NCBI RefSeq assembly: GCF_034262375.1
Contig: NZ_CP139558.1
Coordinates: 744,001 to 808,000, forward strand
Direction: 5' to 3'
Source: Mucilaginibacter sabulilitoris
GTDB taxonomy: Bacteria > Bacteroidota > Bacteroidia > Sphingobacteriales > Sphingobacteriaceae
DNA length: 64,000 bases
Part shown: piece after piece, positions 41,844 to 51,322 of the stretch
How the letters are laid out: each line of letters opens with the position of its first letter
Position numbering within the stretch: position 1 is the stretch's first letter
Notes under the pieces: generated by a model
Database searches by the model: none
What the model was told of the DNA's origin: nothing
Seen by the model: the letters and a program-made list of their open reading frames with translations, nothing else
Made by a program: the position numbers and the translations under genes

Positions 41844-44800
41844 ATGGCCAGAAACATGACTTCAAAAACGCCTGGCGTCAGCGGGGCGAAAGGGCTTAAA
41901 ACAACCCGCTATTTTAGTAAGGAGGGTATTAATGTGTTTGATCTGTTTAAGTATGAGAAGCGATCGTCGGTAATCCGCAACCCATCGGGTGATGCGGTGT
42001 TTGAAATGAACGATGTGGAAGTACCGGCGGCATGGAGCCAGGTAGCTACCGATATTCTGGCGCAAAAGTATTTCCGCAAGGCTGGTGTTCCGCAGCCAGA
42101 TGGTACAATCGGTTCTGAAAAAAGTATTAAACAGGTTGCCCATCGTATGGCCAACTGCTGGAAAGACTGGGGCATGCGTTACGGATACTTTGCTACCGAT
42201 AAAGATGCCGATATATTTTACGACGAAATAGTTTATACCATTGTTGGGCAGCTGGCAGCGCCAAACTCGCCGCAATGGTTCAATACAGGGCTGCATACTT
42301 CTTATGGTATTACCGGCAAGCCGCAGGGCCATTACTTTGTTGACCCGGTGACCGAAGTGTTAAGTAAATCAACCTCGGCTTATGAACGCCCGCAGCCCCA
42401 TGCCTGCTTTATCCTTTCGGTTGATGACGACCTGGTGAACGAGGGAGGTATTATGGATCTTTGGGTGCGCGAAGCCCGTATATTTAAATATGGTTCGGGG
42501 GTAGGCACTAATTTCTCTAAGATCCGTGGTGAAACGGAAAAACTGGCCGGTGGCGGTTATTCATCGGGCCTGATGTCGTTCCTGAAAATTGGCGACCGCG
42601 CGGCCGGGGCCATCAAATCTGGCGGTACTACCCGCAGGGCGGCTAAAATGGTTTGCCTTGATCTCGACCATCCCGAAATAGAAGGTTTTGTGAACTGGAA
42701 GGTGGAAGAAGAAAAGAAAGTGGCCGCGCTCATAGCCGCAGGCTATTCGTCAGATTATGAAGGCGAGGCATACCGCACAGTATCTGGCCAAAACTCTAAT
42801 AACTCGGTGCGCGTTCCCAACAACTTTTTCCATGCCTTAAAAGCTGGCCGACCCTGGGAGCTTACCAGCCGCATCAGCGGTAAGGTGACTAAAACCATAC
42901 CTGCACAAAAGCTGTGGGACGATATCGCTTTCGCGGCCTGGGCCTGTGCTGACCCCGGTGTTCAGTTTGATACTACCATTAACGAATGGCATACCTGCCC
43001 CGAAGGTGGTCGTATCAATGCCTCCAACCCATGTTCGGAGTATATGTTCCTGGATAATACAGCCTGCAACCTGGCTTCTATTAACCTGGCGCATTTCTTT
43101 AATCCGCAAACCCGGGTATTTGATGTTAAAGGCTTTGAGCATGCTTGCCGCATGTGGACTATAGTGCTTGAAATATCTGTACTGATGGCGCAGTTCCCAT
43201 CCAAAGAAGTGGCACAGCTTTCTTATGATTACCGTACGCTGGGTTTAGGGTACGCCAATTTGGGCTCTGCCCTGATGGTGAACGGCATTCCTTATGACAG
43301 CGACAAAGCCCGCGCCACGGGCGGCGCCATCACCGCTATCATGACCGGTACTGCGTATGCCACCTCGGCAGAAATGGCCCGTGAGCTGGGGCCTTTCAGC
43401 AAGTACAATGATAACAAGCAGCACATGCTGCGGGTAATGCGTAACCATCGTTATGCCGCTTATAACTCTACCGAAAACTACGAAAACCTGGAGATAGCGC
43501 CTCCTGGTATCGATCAGCAATATTGTCCGGATTACCTGCTTTCGGCTGCCTGCAATGCCTGGGATAAGGCTGTAGAAATGGGCGAAAAATATGGTTATCG
43601 TAATGCCCAAACTACTGTTATTGCGCCAACCGGCACCATCGGGCTGGTGATGGATTGCGATACCACAGGCATTGAGCCCGATTTTGCCTTGGTTAAATTC
43701 AAAAAGCTATCGGGAGGTGGTTATTTCAAGATCATTAACCAGGCTGTGCCTGAAGCATTGCGCAACCTTGGCTATCGCGAGCATGAGGTTACCGCTATTG
43801 TAAATTACGCCAAAGGCGCTGCCAGTTTGAAGGGCGCTCCGCATATTAATGTTGACACGCTGAAAGCGAAAGGCTTTACCGATGACGAACTGGAAAAGCT
43901 CGACAAGGGATTGGTATCGGCCTTTGAGATTAGTTTCGCGTTTAATATTTGGTCACTGGGTGAGGAGTGCCTGAAACGTTTAGGTGTAACTGCCGAGCAA
44001 TACAATGCACCCGATTTTAATGTGCTGCGTGCCCTCGGTTTCAGCAAAAAACAAATTGCCGAAGCCAACGAATATATATGTGGTACCATGACCATTGAAG
44101 GTGCACCTTATTTAAAGGAGACCCATTACCCTATATTTGATTGTGCTAATAAATGCGGCGCCAAAGGTGAGCGTTACATACACGCGCATGGCCATATTAA
44201 AATGATGGCCGCGGCTCAGCCTTTTCTTTCGGGCGCCATATCAAAAACCATTAACCTGCCAAACGAGGCTAATGTTGATGAAATTAAAGATTGTTATCAG
44301 TTATCATGGGAGCTTGGCTTAAAGGCCAACGCGCTTTACCGCGATGGTTGTAAACTGTCGCAGCCGCTTTCTACCAAGTCTGACGCTAAGGAAGAGGCTG
44401 ACGAAAAGCTGGATACCGTGGAAGAGGTACTGGGCGAAGCCGCGAACGTAAAATTAAGCGACCTGACTTCTGAACAGGTAATTGATGCGGCCATGGCCAT
44501 CATGGAAAAATCAAAGGATACCAACTTTATGCGCCAGCTGTCGCGCGTGGTGCAAAAAAAGAGCCTGCCCTTTAAGCGTCGCGGGTTTACCCAAAAAGCC
44601 ACTATCGACGGGCAAAACGTATTCGTTCGCACAGGGGAGTATGAGGATGGCACGTTGGGCGAAATATTTGTGGATATGCACAAAGAGGGAGCCACCTTCC
44701 GCTCGCTGATGAACTGTTTTGCCATAGCTGTTTCGGTTGGTTTACAGTATGGTGTACCGCTGGAAGAATATGTAGAGAAATTCACCTTTACCCGCTTTGA

Positions 44801-45176
44801 ACCTGCCGGTATGGTATCTGGCCATGCCAATATTAAAAGCGCCACCAGTATTATCGATTATATTTTCAGAATGCTGGGCTACGAGTACCAGAACCGTACC
44901 GACCTGGTGCACGTGCTCACCGAAAACAATGCTCCTCTGGGTAACCCTCAAATGAGCGATGAAGATTTTAATACCGATGAAAGCAACGTGTATGAACCGG
45001 TTACCAAACCGTTAACTGCGGATAGTAACAACGGCAAAAAACAAGGTATTGCGTTTGATGTGAGTATGGGTGTACAAAGTGACGCCCCGAGCTGCAATGT
45101 GTGCGGGCACACCACGGTACGGTCGGGTACCTGTTATAAATGCCTTAACTGCGGCAACTCCATGGGGTGTTCCTGA
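41844..45176 (+). CDS. nrdJ: Vitamin B12-dependent (class II) ribonucleotide reductase
   Basis: A 1110-residue NrdJ. The catalytic barrel contains NSPQWFNTGL, HACFILSVDDDLVNEGGIMDL, NPCSEYMFLDNTACNLASINL-type sequence with the active cysteine, and TVIAPTGTIGLVMDCDTTGIEPD. A C-terminal extension after about residue 990 ends in a four-cysteine zinc-ribbon-like tail (CNVCGH, CYKCLNCG) and GCS, the usual re-reducing tail. It makes deoxyribonucleotides with adenosylcobalamin in the presence or absence of oxygen. The first ATG fits the family start. It is monocistronic, with its own terminator. Confidence 0.97.
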   Translation: MARNMTSKTPGVSGAKGLKTTRYFSKEGINVFDLFKYEKRSSVIRNPSGDAVFEMNDVEVPAAWSQVATDILAQKYFRKAGVPQPDGTIGSEKSIKQVAHRMANCWKDWGMRYGYFATDKDADIFYDEIVYTIVGQLAAPNSPQWFNTGLHTSYGITGKPQGHYFVDPVTEVLSKSTSAYERPQPHACFILSVDDDLVNEGGIMDLWVREARIFKYGSGVGTNFSKIRGETEKLAGGGYSSGLMSFLKIGDRAAGAIKSGGTTRRAAKMVCLDLDHPEIEGFVNWKVEEEKKVAALIAAGYSSDYEGEAYRTVSGQNSNNSVRVPNNFFHALKAGRPWELTSRISGKVTKTIPAQKLWDDIAFAAWACADPGVQFDTTINEWHTCPEGGRINASNPCSEYMFLDNTACNLASINLAHFFNPQTRVFDVKGFEHACRMWTIVLEISVLMAQFPSKEVAQLSYDYRTLGLGYANLGSALMVNGIPYDSDKARATGGAITAIMTGTAYATSAEMARELGPFSKYNDNKQHMLRVMRNHRYAAYNSTENYENLEIAPPGIDQQYCPDYLLSAACNAWDKAVEMGEKYGYRNAQTTVIAPTGTIGLVMDCDTTGIEPDFALVKFKKLSGGGYFKIINQAVPEALRNLGYREHEVTAIVNYAKGAASLKGAPHINVDTLKAKGFTDDELEKLDKGLVSAFEISFAFNIWSLGEECLKRLGVTAEQYNAPDFNVLRALGFSKKQIAEANEYICGTMTIEGAPYLKETHYPIFDCANKCGAKGERYIHAHGHIKMMAAAQPFLSGAISKTINLPNEANVDEIKDCYQLSWELGLKANALYRDGCKLSQPLSTKSDAKEEADEKLDTVEEVLGEAANVKLSDLTSEQVIDAAMAIMEKSKDTNFMRQLSRVVQKKSLPFKRRGFTQKATIDGQNVFVRTGEYEDGTLGEIFVDMHKEGATFRSLMNCFAIAVSVGLQYGVPLEEYVEKFTFTRFEPAGMVSGHANIKSATSIIDYIFRMLGYEYQNRTDLVHVLTENNAPLGNPQMSDEDFNTDESNVYEPVTKPLTADSNNGKKQGIAFDVSMGVQSDAPSCNVCGHTTVRSGTCYKCLNCGNSMGCS

Positions 45177-45230
45177 TGTGCAGGCAAGTTTTTCATTCTG
45201 GCTTTTTCAGTTATAAATAGTTAGTGTGTT

Positions 45231-45261
45231 AGGTCCCGTTGTAATGCGGGGCCTTTTTTTG
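45231..45261 (+). terminator. Terminator after nrdJ
   Basis: AGGTCCCG (45231-45238) pairs with CGGGGCCT (45247-45254) with one G-T pair and an 8-base loop, then seven T. Confidence 0.85.
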
Positions 45262-45366
45262 CTTTTTATCTCAAGCATCATTGCTGAGGCTCGTATGGAT
45301 GTGAACACGTTAGGTTTTTCCACTTCAAAACCCATCGGGTAGAACTCTCCGCACAGTCTCCCGCAT

Positions 45367-45500
45367 GTCATTGCGAGGAACGAAGCAACAGCGAACATTA
45401 CAGAGTAGTCACTTGCCGAAGACCACCCCGCCCGCGCTTCGATTGCGTGCCTGCCATTCATAAAAATGTCATCTCGACGAGATACAGGGAAAAATCTTAT
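45367..45500. repeat. Fragments of dispersed GTCATTGCGAG and GTCATCTCGACGAG repeats
   Basis: GTCATTGCGAGGAACGAAGC at 45367-45386 is a variant of the arm at 25303; its right half (near 45435, CGCTTCGATTGCGTGCC) is degraded. A second unit GTCATCTCGACGAGATACAG starts at 45468. Together they occupy most of the 431-bp gap between nrdJ and the 45608 gene; nothing else is seen there. Confidence 0.55.
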
Positions 45501-45607
45501 ACATCATGAAAAATCACTTTCATTAGTTAAAAAACGTTAAACCAATTTAACAAACCCTGGGTCGTGGTTATGTTTGTAATAGTTTGATTATCAAAACGTC
45601 CTGACGT

Positions 45608-46345
45608 ATGCGTTGCCTGCTTCCCCTGCTTATGATTTATAGCTGCATAAATGCATACGGACAAACTATAAATGGCATACTTACCGATGGAAGAACAGGG
45701 CAGCGCATCAGCGGAGCCTGGGTTACATCTGCCAAAGCAGGAACCATCAGCGGTTTGCAGGGTGAGTTTGCAATTAAAGCTAATAGCCCTATAGATACCA
45801 TCCGCGTAAAAATGCAGGGGTATAAACCCTATATGCAGCCTGTTGATGCATCGGCAAATAAAAATATACTTATAAGATTAGAGGAAGCTGTTATTGAACT
45901 CGACGTGGTTCATGTAACCGCCAAAAGAGACAGGGTGAAAGATTCGCTGAATAATCGCGCAATGTTTGCTAAGGAGTTTAACACTTCAGCGCCAAAACTT
46001 AAAGATATTTTGGTGGTATCCCATTCGCCCGGTCCTTTGCCTGTGTTCGGGGTAACTGTAGCGCCGTCGCAACTCATCAGGGCTATTACCTATAAACACA
46101 GCAAAGAATATAAATTTAAAAAGGTACTTGTAAGGGATGAAAATAACAGGTACATCGATAGCCGGTTTAGCGAGCGACTGGTAACAGAAATTTCAGGCCT
46201 TAAAGACGATTCGCTGCTCAGTTTTATGGATAGGTACCGGCCAACCATCGACCAAATTAAAAAAATGACCGATTACGATATCCGGATATACATTAAGAAT
46301 AATATACCGAAATTCAGGAGCGATACCTTATTGAAAACTAAATAG
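45608..46345 (+). CDS. Exported protein with a stand-alone carboxypeptidase-like regulatory domain
   Basis: A 245-residue protein with a short signal peptide (cleavage near INAYGQ), a beta domain of the carboxypeptidase-regulatory type (TINGILTDGRTGQRISGAWV...GLQGEFAIKANSPIDTIRV), a joining segment with IELDVVHVTAKRDRVKDSL, and a helical C-terminal region ending DRYRPTIDQIKKMTDYDIRIYIKNN. The order of parts and the TDYD(I/L)-near-C-terminus match the protein at 36273. It is not a receptor: no plug or barrel follows. Function unknown. Confidence 0.75.
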   Translation: MRCLLPLLMIYSCINAYGQTINGILTDGRTGQRISGAWVTSAKAGTISGLQGEFAIKANSPIDTIRVKMQGYKPYMQPVDASANKNILIRLEEAVIELDVVHVTAKRDRVKDSLNNRAMFAKEFNTSAPKLKDILVVSHSPGPLPVFGVTVAPSQLIRAITYKHSKEYKFKKVLVRDENNRYIDSRFSERLVTEISGLKDDSLLSFMDRYRPTIDQIKKMTDYDIRIYIKNNIPKFRSDTLLKTK

Positions 46346-46366
46346 CGTTTGCCTGGTACTTATCGT

Positions 46367-46416
46367 GCTCGCACCTGTTCGGTGGCGTTCGCGACTGTTC
46401 GCAGGTGTTCGCACTT
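46367..46416. repeat. Five-unit GTTCG repeat with exact 10-bp period
   Basis: Units gctcgcacct, gttcggtggc, gttcgcgact, gttcgcaggt and gttcgcactt follow one another without a gap, placing (G)TTCG every 10 bases. The last five bases of the units alternate complementary words (CACCT, AGGT), so hairpins are also possible. It lies 21 bases after the 45608 gene stop; an inverted GAACACC word follows at 46436. Confidence 0.75.
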
Positions 46417-46573
46417 CAAAAAAACGAACACCCCTTAATTAGCAGATACCGTTTAAAAAACGAGACATTTAGTGAGGTAAATCAATGTTGAGGTAAAAAA
46501 GCGTGCTTTTTGTTAAATTTATTCCTCAGTCGGCAAATAAACCCGTTGTTTTGTTAATAATTACATTAATCCT

Positions 46574-47362
46574 ATGAGTAAAATATTGCATATCCTTAAT
46601 GGCGATTCCGCGTTATATGGCTTTAACCAAACCGGTTTAGATGGCGATGTGATGGTGTGGCGAGAAGTGCTTTCTGAAGGGCCGCTTCAGGAAAATATAT
46701 TATCGGGCAGTTTTTGGAGCGCTCGTTCCAAGTGGATCACCCAAACATTTAATGAGGATCCTGAGGTTTATCAGCATAAAGTAATTGATGAACTGGGTAA
46801 ACTCAACAGCGCTTATACAGAAATAAACCTGTGGTTCGAGTTTGATTTGCATTGCCAGGTAAATTTGCTGGGTGTGCTTAAAATGCTCAGTCAGAATATT
46901 GATATGTCTGCGCCCTCCATTTACCTCATTTGCCTTGCCGATTGTGTGCAGTTTAACTATGCCAAAGGTTTGGGCGAATTAAGCGGCGACCAGTTTGAAG
47001 AGTTATATGATGGCCGCGAACAGCTTAACCAATGGGAATTTGCTGTGGCTGCCGAAGCCTGGAGCCTATATGTAAATGGCGATGCGGCGGCATTGGAGAA
47101 GTGGCTTAATGAAAATAACTTTTGGGGCGGTATACCGCTGCTAAAACCAGCCTTAAAGGCACACCTGAAACGCCTTTCGGTGAATGCAGCCGGTTTAAAT
47201 TATATTGAACAAAGATTGCTCGAAATTTATAACAGCGGCGCCAAAACCCGCGAGGCCATATTCATCATTTTTTGGGAATCGGAAAAAATATACGGCATGG
47301 GTGACTCAGAGATTGATATCTATCTAAACCGCCTCAAAGAAAAACAGCTCATTGCGCTTTAG
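46574..47362 (+). CDS. DUF1835 domain-containing protein
   Basis: A 262-residue cytoplasmic protein opening KILHILNGDSALYGFNQTGLDGDVMVWREVLSEGP, the DUF1835 N-terminus, with INLWFEFDLHCQVNLLGVLKML following. The second half (about 130-262) is helical and ends GDSEIDIYLNRLKEKQLIAL, resembling the partner domain often fused to DUF1835. No activity is known for the family. It converges on the glycosyl hydrolase gene with a 20-base gap and no obvious shared terminator. Confidence 0.85.
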   Translation: MSKILHILNGDSALYGFNQTGLDGDVMVWREVLSEGPLQENILSGSFWSARSKWITQTFNEDPEVYQHKVIDELGKLNSAYTEINLWFEFDLHCQVNLLGVLKMLSQNIDMSAPSIYLICLADCVQFNYAKGLGELSGDQFEELYDGREQLNQWEFAVAAEAWSLYVNGDAAALEKWLNENNFWGGIPLLKPALKAHLKRLSVNAAGLNYIEQRLLEIYNSGAKTREAIFIIFWESEKIYGMGDSEIDIYLNRLKEKQLIAL

Positions 47363-47382
47363 GAGTGATAGACCAAAAAGGG

Positions 47383-48945
47383 TCAGGGTACCTTAACTGC
47401 AATGGCTGGAGATCGGTCGCTCTCGTTCTTTAACCTGTCTATCGCGGTTATGATGTATAAATAGGTTTTGCCCCTTTGTACGGTACTGTCCTCATAGGCT
47501 AAGTTGGTATTATACTGGATACGGAGGATATTTTTAGGGTTATCTATATTTATTTTATCCCCATCATCAAACCGGTATATGACATAGCCATACACGGGTT
47601 GCTCGTCCTTGGCCAGGGTAGGTACGGTCCATTTTAACTGTACATGGTTAAGCACGGCTTTGGCAGTTAAATCGCGCGGTACATTAGGTGCAATAGAATC
47701 GAGCCAGAGCATGGGTGGCGGTAGAGCCGGGTAACGGTAATAGTTTTCGCGCAGCGAATCGGTAAAGCCAAGCAGGTTATTGGTAAGCGAGTTGGAGCTA
47801 AAATAAACGCTGCCCTGTACCCTTGGGTTATCGCGCATTAATTTTATCTGGTCGGGAAGTTGCGCGGGGTTTTTAAAAGCCGGTATTTTACGCTCATTAA
47901 TACGGTAGGCCGCCTGCCCGATGTATAGATGCCGGCCATAAGTATTGTCGCTCCACCAGCTAAGCAATTTTTCAAAATCGGCCGAGCGGTTACCTATTTG
48001 CCAGTAAAGCTGTGGATTTATATAATCTATCCAGCCTTCTTTTATCCATTTGCGCGTATCCGCGTAGTTTTCGTAATAAGATGAACCGCCACTGGTTTCA
48101 GAGCCTTCGTCATTTTGATATTTATTGGCCCATATTCCAAACGGACTAACGCCAAACTTAATATCGGGGTTGTGGGCATGTACGCTGTCGCCAATCATTT
48201 TTATCAGCACATCAACGTTATGCCTGCGCCAGTCTTTTATATCGTCATAACCTTCGCCGTATTTTTTAAATGTTTCTTCATCGTTTATTTTTTGCCCGGC
48301 AATGGGGTACGGATAAAAATAATCATCCATATGTACGCCATCTATGTCGTAATTATCAACAACGTCCAATATAACCTGCACAATATAATCGCGCACTTCG
48401 GGCAGGCCCGGGTTAAAGGTTTTAATGCCGCCATAAGTAAAAAACCACTCAGGCTTTATTTTAGTGATATGCTGTGGGCTAAGCGAACCAAAATTACCAT
48501 CGAAAGTTGCGCGGTAAGGATTAAACCAGGCATGCAGCTCCATCCCGCGCTTGTGCGCTTCGGTGATGGCAAACTCTAACGGGTCATAAGCCGGACTTGG
48601 CGCTTGTCCCTGTTTTCCGGTTAAATATTTCGACCACGGCTCACGGCTTTTAGCATAAAATGCGTCGGCAGCGGGCCTTACCTGTAGCATTACGGCATTT
48701 ATGCCTGTTTCCTGGTGAGAGTTTAATATATCAAGCAATTCCTGTTTTTGCCTGTCGGTTGTAAGTTTGGTGCTGGTTGGCCAGTCGATGTTTACTACTG
48801 TTGCTATCCATACACCCCGAAAATCGCGTTTAGGCTCGAATTTAAGCGGAGCAGGTTCAGTAACGGGTTCAGCCGGTTGGGCGTTTGCAGTTACAATGGT
48901 AAGCAGGGGGATAATCAGAAGTATAAAATGGCGTAATATATGCAT
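47383..48945 (-). CDS. Exported family 10-like glycosyl hydrolase (GHL10; DigH/YngK type)
   Basis: A 520-residue protein with signal peptide (MHILRHFILLIIPLLTIVTANAQ), a GHL10 barrel (about 35-370) with FRGVWIATVVNIDWP, GINAVMLQVRPAADAFY, LHAWFNPYR and the acidic motif YDIDGVHMDDYFYPYP, and a C-terminal fibronectin III-like domain (about 420-520; LKWTVPTLAKDEQPVYGYVIYRF). The E. coli relative DigH (YddW) cuts peptidoglycan strands stripped of peptides, so a role in cell-wall glycan turnover is likely. A TATCTTTG box (48969-48976) precedes it by 23 bases. Confidence 0.88.
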   Translation of the reverse strand: MHILRHFILLIIPLLTIVTANAQPAEPVTEPAPLKFEPKRDFRGVWIATVVNIDWPTSTKLTTDRQKQELLDILNSHQETGINAVMLQVRPAADAFYAKSREPWSKYLTGKQGQAPSPAYDPLEFAITEAHKRGMELHAWFNPYRATFDGNFGSLSPQHITKIKPEWFFTYGGIKTFNPGLPEVRDYIVQVILDVVDNYDIDGVHMDDYFYPYPIAGQKINDEETFKKYGEGYDDIKDWRRHNVDVLIKMIGDSVHAHNPDIKFGVSPFGIWANKYQNDEGSETSGGSSYYENYADTRKWIKEGWIDYINPQLYWQIGNRSADFEKLLSWWSDNTYGRHLYIGQAAYRINERKIPAFKNPAQLPDQIKLMRDNPRVQGSVYFSSNSLTNNLLGFTDSLRENYYRYPALPPPMLWLDSIAPNVPRDLTAKAVLNHVQLKWTVPTLAKDEQPVYGYVIYRFDDGDKINIDNPKNILRIQYNTNLAYEDSTVQRGKTYLYIITAIDRLKNESDRSPAIAVKVP

Positions 48946-49291
48946 TAACAGGAATTAATTAAAAGCTGCAAAGATATAAAACTCAAAACGTAGCAATTTT
49001 ATTATGTACTATAAAATTTGCAGGTTTATTGTGATTTTGGCATATTGTGCTTATTTTTAACTATTGCCTAACATAAATTGTAAACCTATAATTCCATTTT
49101 AAATCATAATTTTAGTGTTTTAACGTTCAATATCGTTGAACCTAAAGTGCCGTTACAGGTAAAATACGGCTAAATGAATATGGCATTTAATATGTACATG
49201 CCGGTAAATTAAAAACAATAGTTAAATAGCTGCATTTTTTTAAAACAGCTTTGCTTTTTAACTGTATTAAAACATTAAACATTTAATTGCT
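48946..49291. other. Divergent 346-bp intergenic region
   Basis: AT-rich, no coding frame. It holds the TATCTTTG promoter box of the glycosyl hydrolase (48969-48976, minus) and a GTTCAA-N5-TTGAAC dyad (49125-49141) about 150 bases before the coiled-coil gene. No repeat of the other families is seen. Confidence 0.4.
48969..48976 (-). promoter_or_regulatory. Candidate promoter of the glycosyl hydrolase
   Basis: TATCTTTG on the minus strand, with ATTG (48994-48997) 17 bases upstream as a possible -33; 23 bases before the ATG. Confidence 0.45.
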
Positions 49292-50206
49292 ATGGAAAAT
49301 CAATCCGGTCAACCATCTAAGAAAAACTCGAACGTTATTTATTTCCTCATTGTGGTGGTACTGGCATTATTAGGTACCGATGTGTATTTGTATTTACAAA
49401 AAAACAAATCAGATACTAAAATTGTGTACCAGCATGATGAGCAAACACGCTTGCAAACCGAGCTTGACAGCCTGGAATCACAAATTGAACAGGTGAATGC
49501 TGGGAAAGCTAAATTATCGGCGGCAATGCAGGCTAAGAATGATTCGTTGACAGCAAAGATCAAAGTATTAAGATCTCAACTGGCCAAAGGAAAACTAACT
49601 AAAGCCGAGCTTGTAAAAGCTCAGGAAGATGTAAAACAACTGAGGTATTTTGTTACCAAATATACCGCCGATCTTGAAGAGCTGAAAAAGCAAAATCAAT
49701 CACTTACAACAGAGCGGGATACCTTAAAAACTAACCTGGCTACGGTAGCCAAAAAGGCTGATACGCTTGCCAAGCAAAACGAAGATCTTGGCGCTAAGGT
49801 AAAGGTGGCGCAGGCGCTCAAGCTGGCCACGGCAAATGTAGTAGCCTATAAAATTAAAGGCAGCGGTAAAGAAGTTGACGTTACCCGAGCTAATCCGGCA
49901 AAAAAAATAAAGATCAATTTTACAGTTGCCAGCAATAGCATAGCTGAAAAGAGCATGCATGATGTTTATGTACGCATTATTGATCCAACCGGTAACCTGA
50001 TAACTGCTGTTGACGGCGGAACTTTTAATGCCGATAACCAGGATTTGCAGTACACCTATAAAACATCAATTGATTTTAAAGATGACGGCAGCCAATACAC
50101 TATTGATTGGGTAAATCCGAATCTTCCGTTCCAGAAAGGAACTTATACGGTATTGCTTTATGCCGATGGTGGTACCATGGGTAAAACAGGCTTTACACTT
50201 AAATAA
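49292..50206 (+). CDS. Membrane-anchored coiled-coil protein with C-terminal beta domain
   Basis: A 304-residue protein: short cytoplasmic N-terminus, one membrane helix (VIYFLIVVVLALLGTDVYLYL, about 15-35), a coiled coil of roughly 130 residues with heptad-like Leu spacing (LQTELDSLESQIEQVN, LTTERDTLKTNLATVAKKAD), then a beta-rich C-terminal domain of about 120 residues (KIKINFTVASNSIAEKSMHDVYVRII...GTYTVLLYADGGTMGKTGF). The last part should lie in the periplasm, held away from the inner membrane by the coiled coil. No named family recognised. It ends in a perfect terminator. Confidence 0.75.
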   Translation: MENQSGQPSKKNSNVIYFLIVVVLALLGTDVYLYLQKNKSDTKIVYQHDEQTRLQTELDSLESQIEQVNAGKAKLSAAMQAKNDSLTAKIKVLRSQLAKGKLTKAELVKAQEDVKQLRYFVTKYTADLEELKKQNQSLTTERDTLKTNLATVAKKADTLAKQNEDLGAKVKVAQALKLATANVVAYKIKGSGKEVDVTRANPAKKIKINFTVASNSIAEKSMHDVYVRIIDPTGNLITAVDGGTFNADNQDLQYTYKTSIDFKDDGSQYTIDWVNPNLPFQKGTYTVLLYADGGTMGKTGFTLK

Positions 50207-50232
50207 GCTTGTAACACAAATTGTATGTATAT

Positions 50233-50269
50233 AAAAGCCCTGTTCTGCATTTGCAGAACAGGGCTTTTT
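50233..50269 (+). terminator. Terminator after the coiled-coil gene
   Basis: Perfect 16-bp stem AAAAGCCCTGTTCTGC (50233-50248) / GCAGAACAGGGCTTTT (50253-50268), 4-base loop, then TG. Confidence 0.9.
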
Positions 50270-50282
50270 GTTATGGGAAGAC

Positions 50283-50455
50283 TCACCCTGTCGTCGCTTC
50301 GCTCGACGTACCTCTCTACAGCTTCGCCGTAAAGAGGTAGTTAGGCATGTTCTAATATTACATTTGTCAATCCTGGGGAATGAAGGATCTGTTAGCGGAC
50401 TATGCAACCGCAGTACAGATGCCTCACCCCGTTCAGCATGACAATTTTGTTTCCA
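50283..50455. repeat. Composite intergenic repeat region
   Basis: CACCCTGTCGTCGCTTCGCT followed by CCTCT-N17-AGAGG (to 50339) is one apparent unit. A second unit, read on the minus strand, starts GTCATGCTGAACGGGGTGAG (near 50444) and runs back through TGCATAGTCCGCTAACAGATCC to a GATTGACAAATG end near 50368. Both look like dispersed palindromic repeats placed between convergent genes. Confidence 0.5.
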
Positions 50456-50499
50456 GAACCCCCTTTACGGACGAGGTCAGATCGGGCAAGTTTAACATA

Positions 50500-51300
50500 T
50501 TACAAATTGAAGAAATTATATTCCAACCGTATCAGGTACATGTTTTTGGTGTTACGAACCATGTCATTATAAAGCGGGGTACGGTATGAGAGATCGAGCC
50601 GGCAAACGCTGTTAAAAATGAATTGTACTGCCGGTGCCGCATCCAAATAGCTTTGCCCATGACCCGGATTAGTTTTACCCAGCAACTCGGCATACAGGTT
50701 GACATTAACCTGCTTGTAATCGCGATAGCTCCTTGGGAACAACAGGTAGCCTGCTGATAATGTATATGCTGCTGCATTACGGGCTTGTGACGCGGGCAGG
50801 CTATACCCACCACGATTATCAAAAGCACGCAGATAGCTTACCGAACCTGAAATGGCCAGTTTGTGCAAAAGCTGGGTGAATACCACGCCGCTTTGCAAAC
50901 CCGAATTATCGCCTTCAAGGCTTATTTCCTGGTTGGGTAATGGGTTGTTAATACTTGATGCCTTTATAAAAAAAGCCCCGCGCAAGTGTTTTTGTACTGT
51001 ATCTATTGATAAAAAGCGGTATTTGGCATATATACTGCCGCCTTCAAAATGCTTGTTACTGCTGTAATAATCGGACATATATAGCGAGCCGTGCACCATT
51101 AAATGCCGGTTAACACCATACATGGCTTCAAGGGTGCTGCGATTTTTATACTCGGGCTTAAAAAATCCCTGATTTTCTATGCGTAAACCCAGCGAGCCGG
51201 TGGCCATATTGCTGGCAGGTTCTGTATTTACATACAACTCCTGCGAAAATGCGGGGCATACCATAGCCATAAGGCAAATAGCCAATAAAATGATCTTCAT
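50500..51300 (-). CDS. Outer membrane beta-barrel-like protein of the HYC/HMA operon
   Basis: A 266-residue exported protein (signal MKIILLAICLMAMVCPAFSQ). The mature part alternates amphipathic strands (GSLGLRIENQGFF, HLMVHGSLYMSDYY, LAISGSVSYLRAF, NVNLYAELLGK, CRLDLSYRTPLY) and ends in an aromatic strand (MYLIRLEYNFFNL), as expected for an outer membrane barrel. It lies 22 bases after the HMA-domain gene, third in an operon that looks metal-related, so a part in metal (perhaps copper) handling at the outer membrane is inferred from context only. Confidence 0.7.
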   Translation of the reverse strand: MKIILLAICLMAMVCPAFSQELYVNTEPASNMATGSLGLRIENQGFFKPEYKNRSTLEAMYGVNRHLMVHGSLYMSDYYSSNKHFEGGSIYAKYRFLSIDTVQKHLRGAFFIKASSINNPLPNQEISLEGDNSGLQSGVVFTQLLHKLAISGSVSYLRAFDNRGGYSLPASQARNAAAYTLSAGYLLFPRSYRDYKQVNVNLYAELLGKTNPGHGQSYLDAAPAVQFIFNSVCRLDLSYRTPLYNDMVRNTKNMYLIRLEYNFFNL

Positions 51301-51322
51301 GATAAATAATTTTTATGAAAAC

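Noticed and set aside
46367..46416. tRNA T-arm (GTTCG words)
   Set aside because: No acceptor, anticodon or D-arm partner; the words form a 10-bp period.
46367..46416. CRISPR array
   Set aside because: Units are 10 bp without spacers, and there are no cas genes.
50380..50589. 69-residue plus-strand frame
   Set aside because: Lies over a dispersed repeat and the 3' end of the convergent barrel gene.
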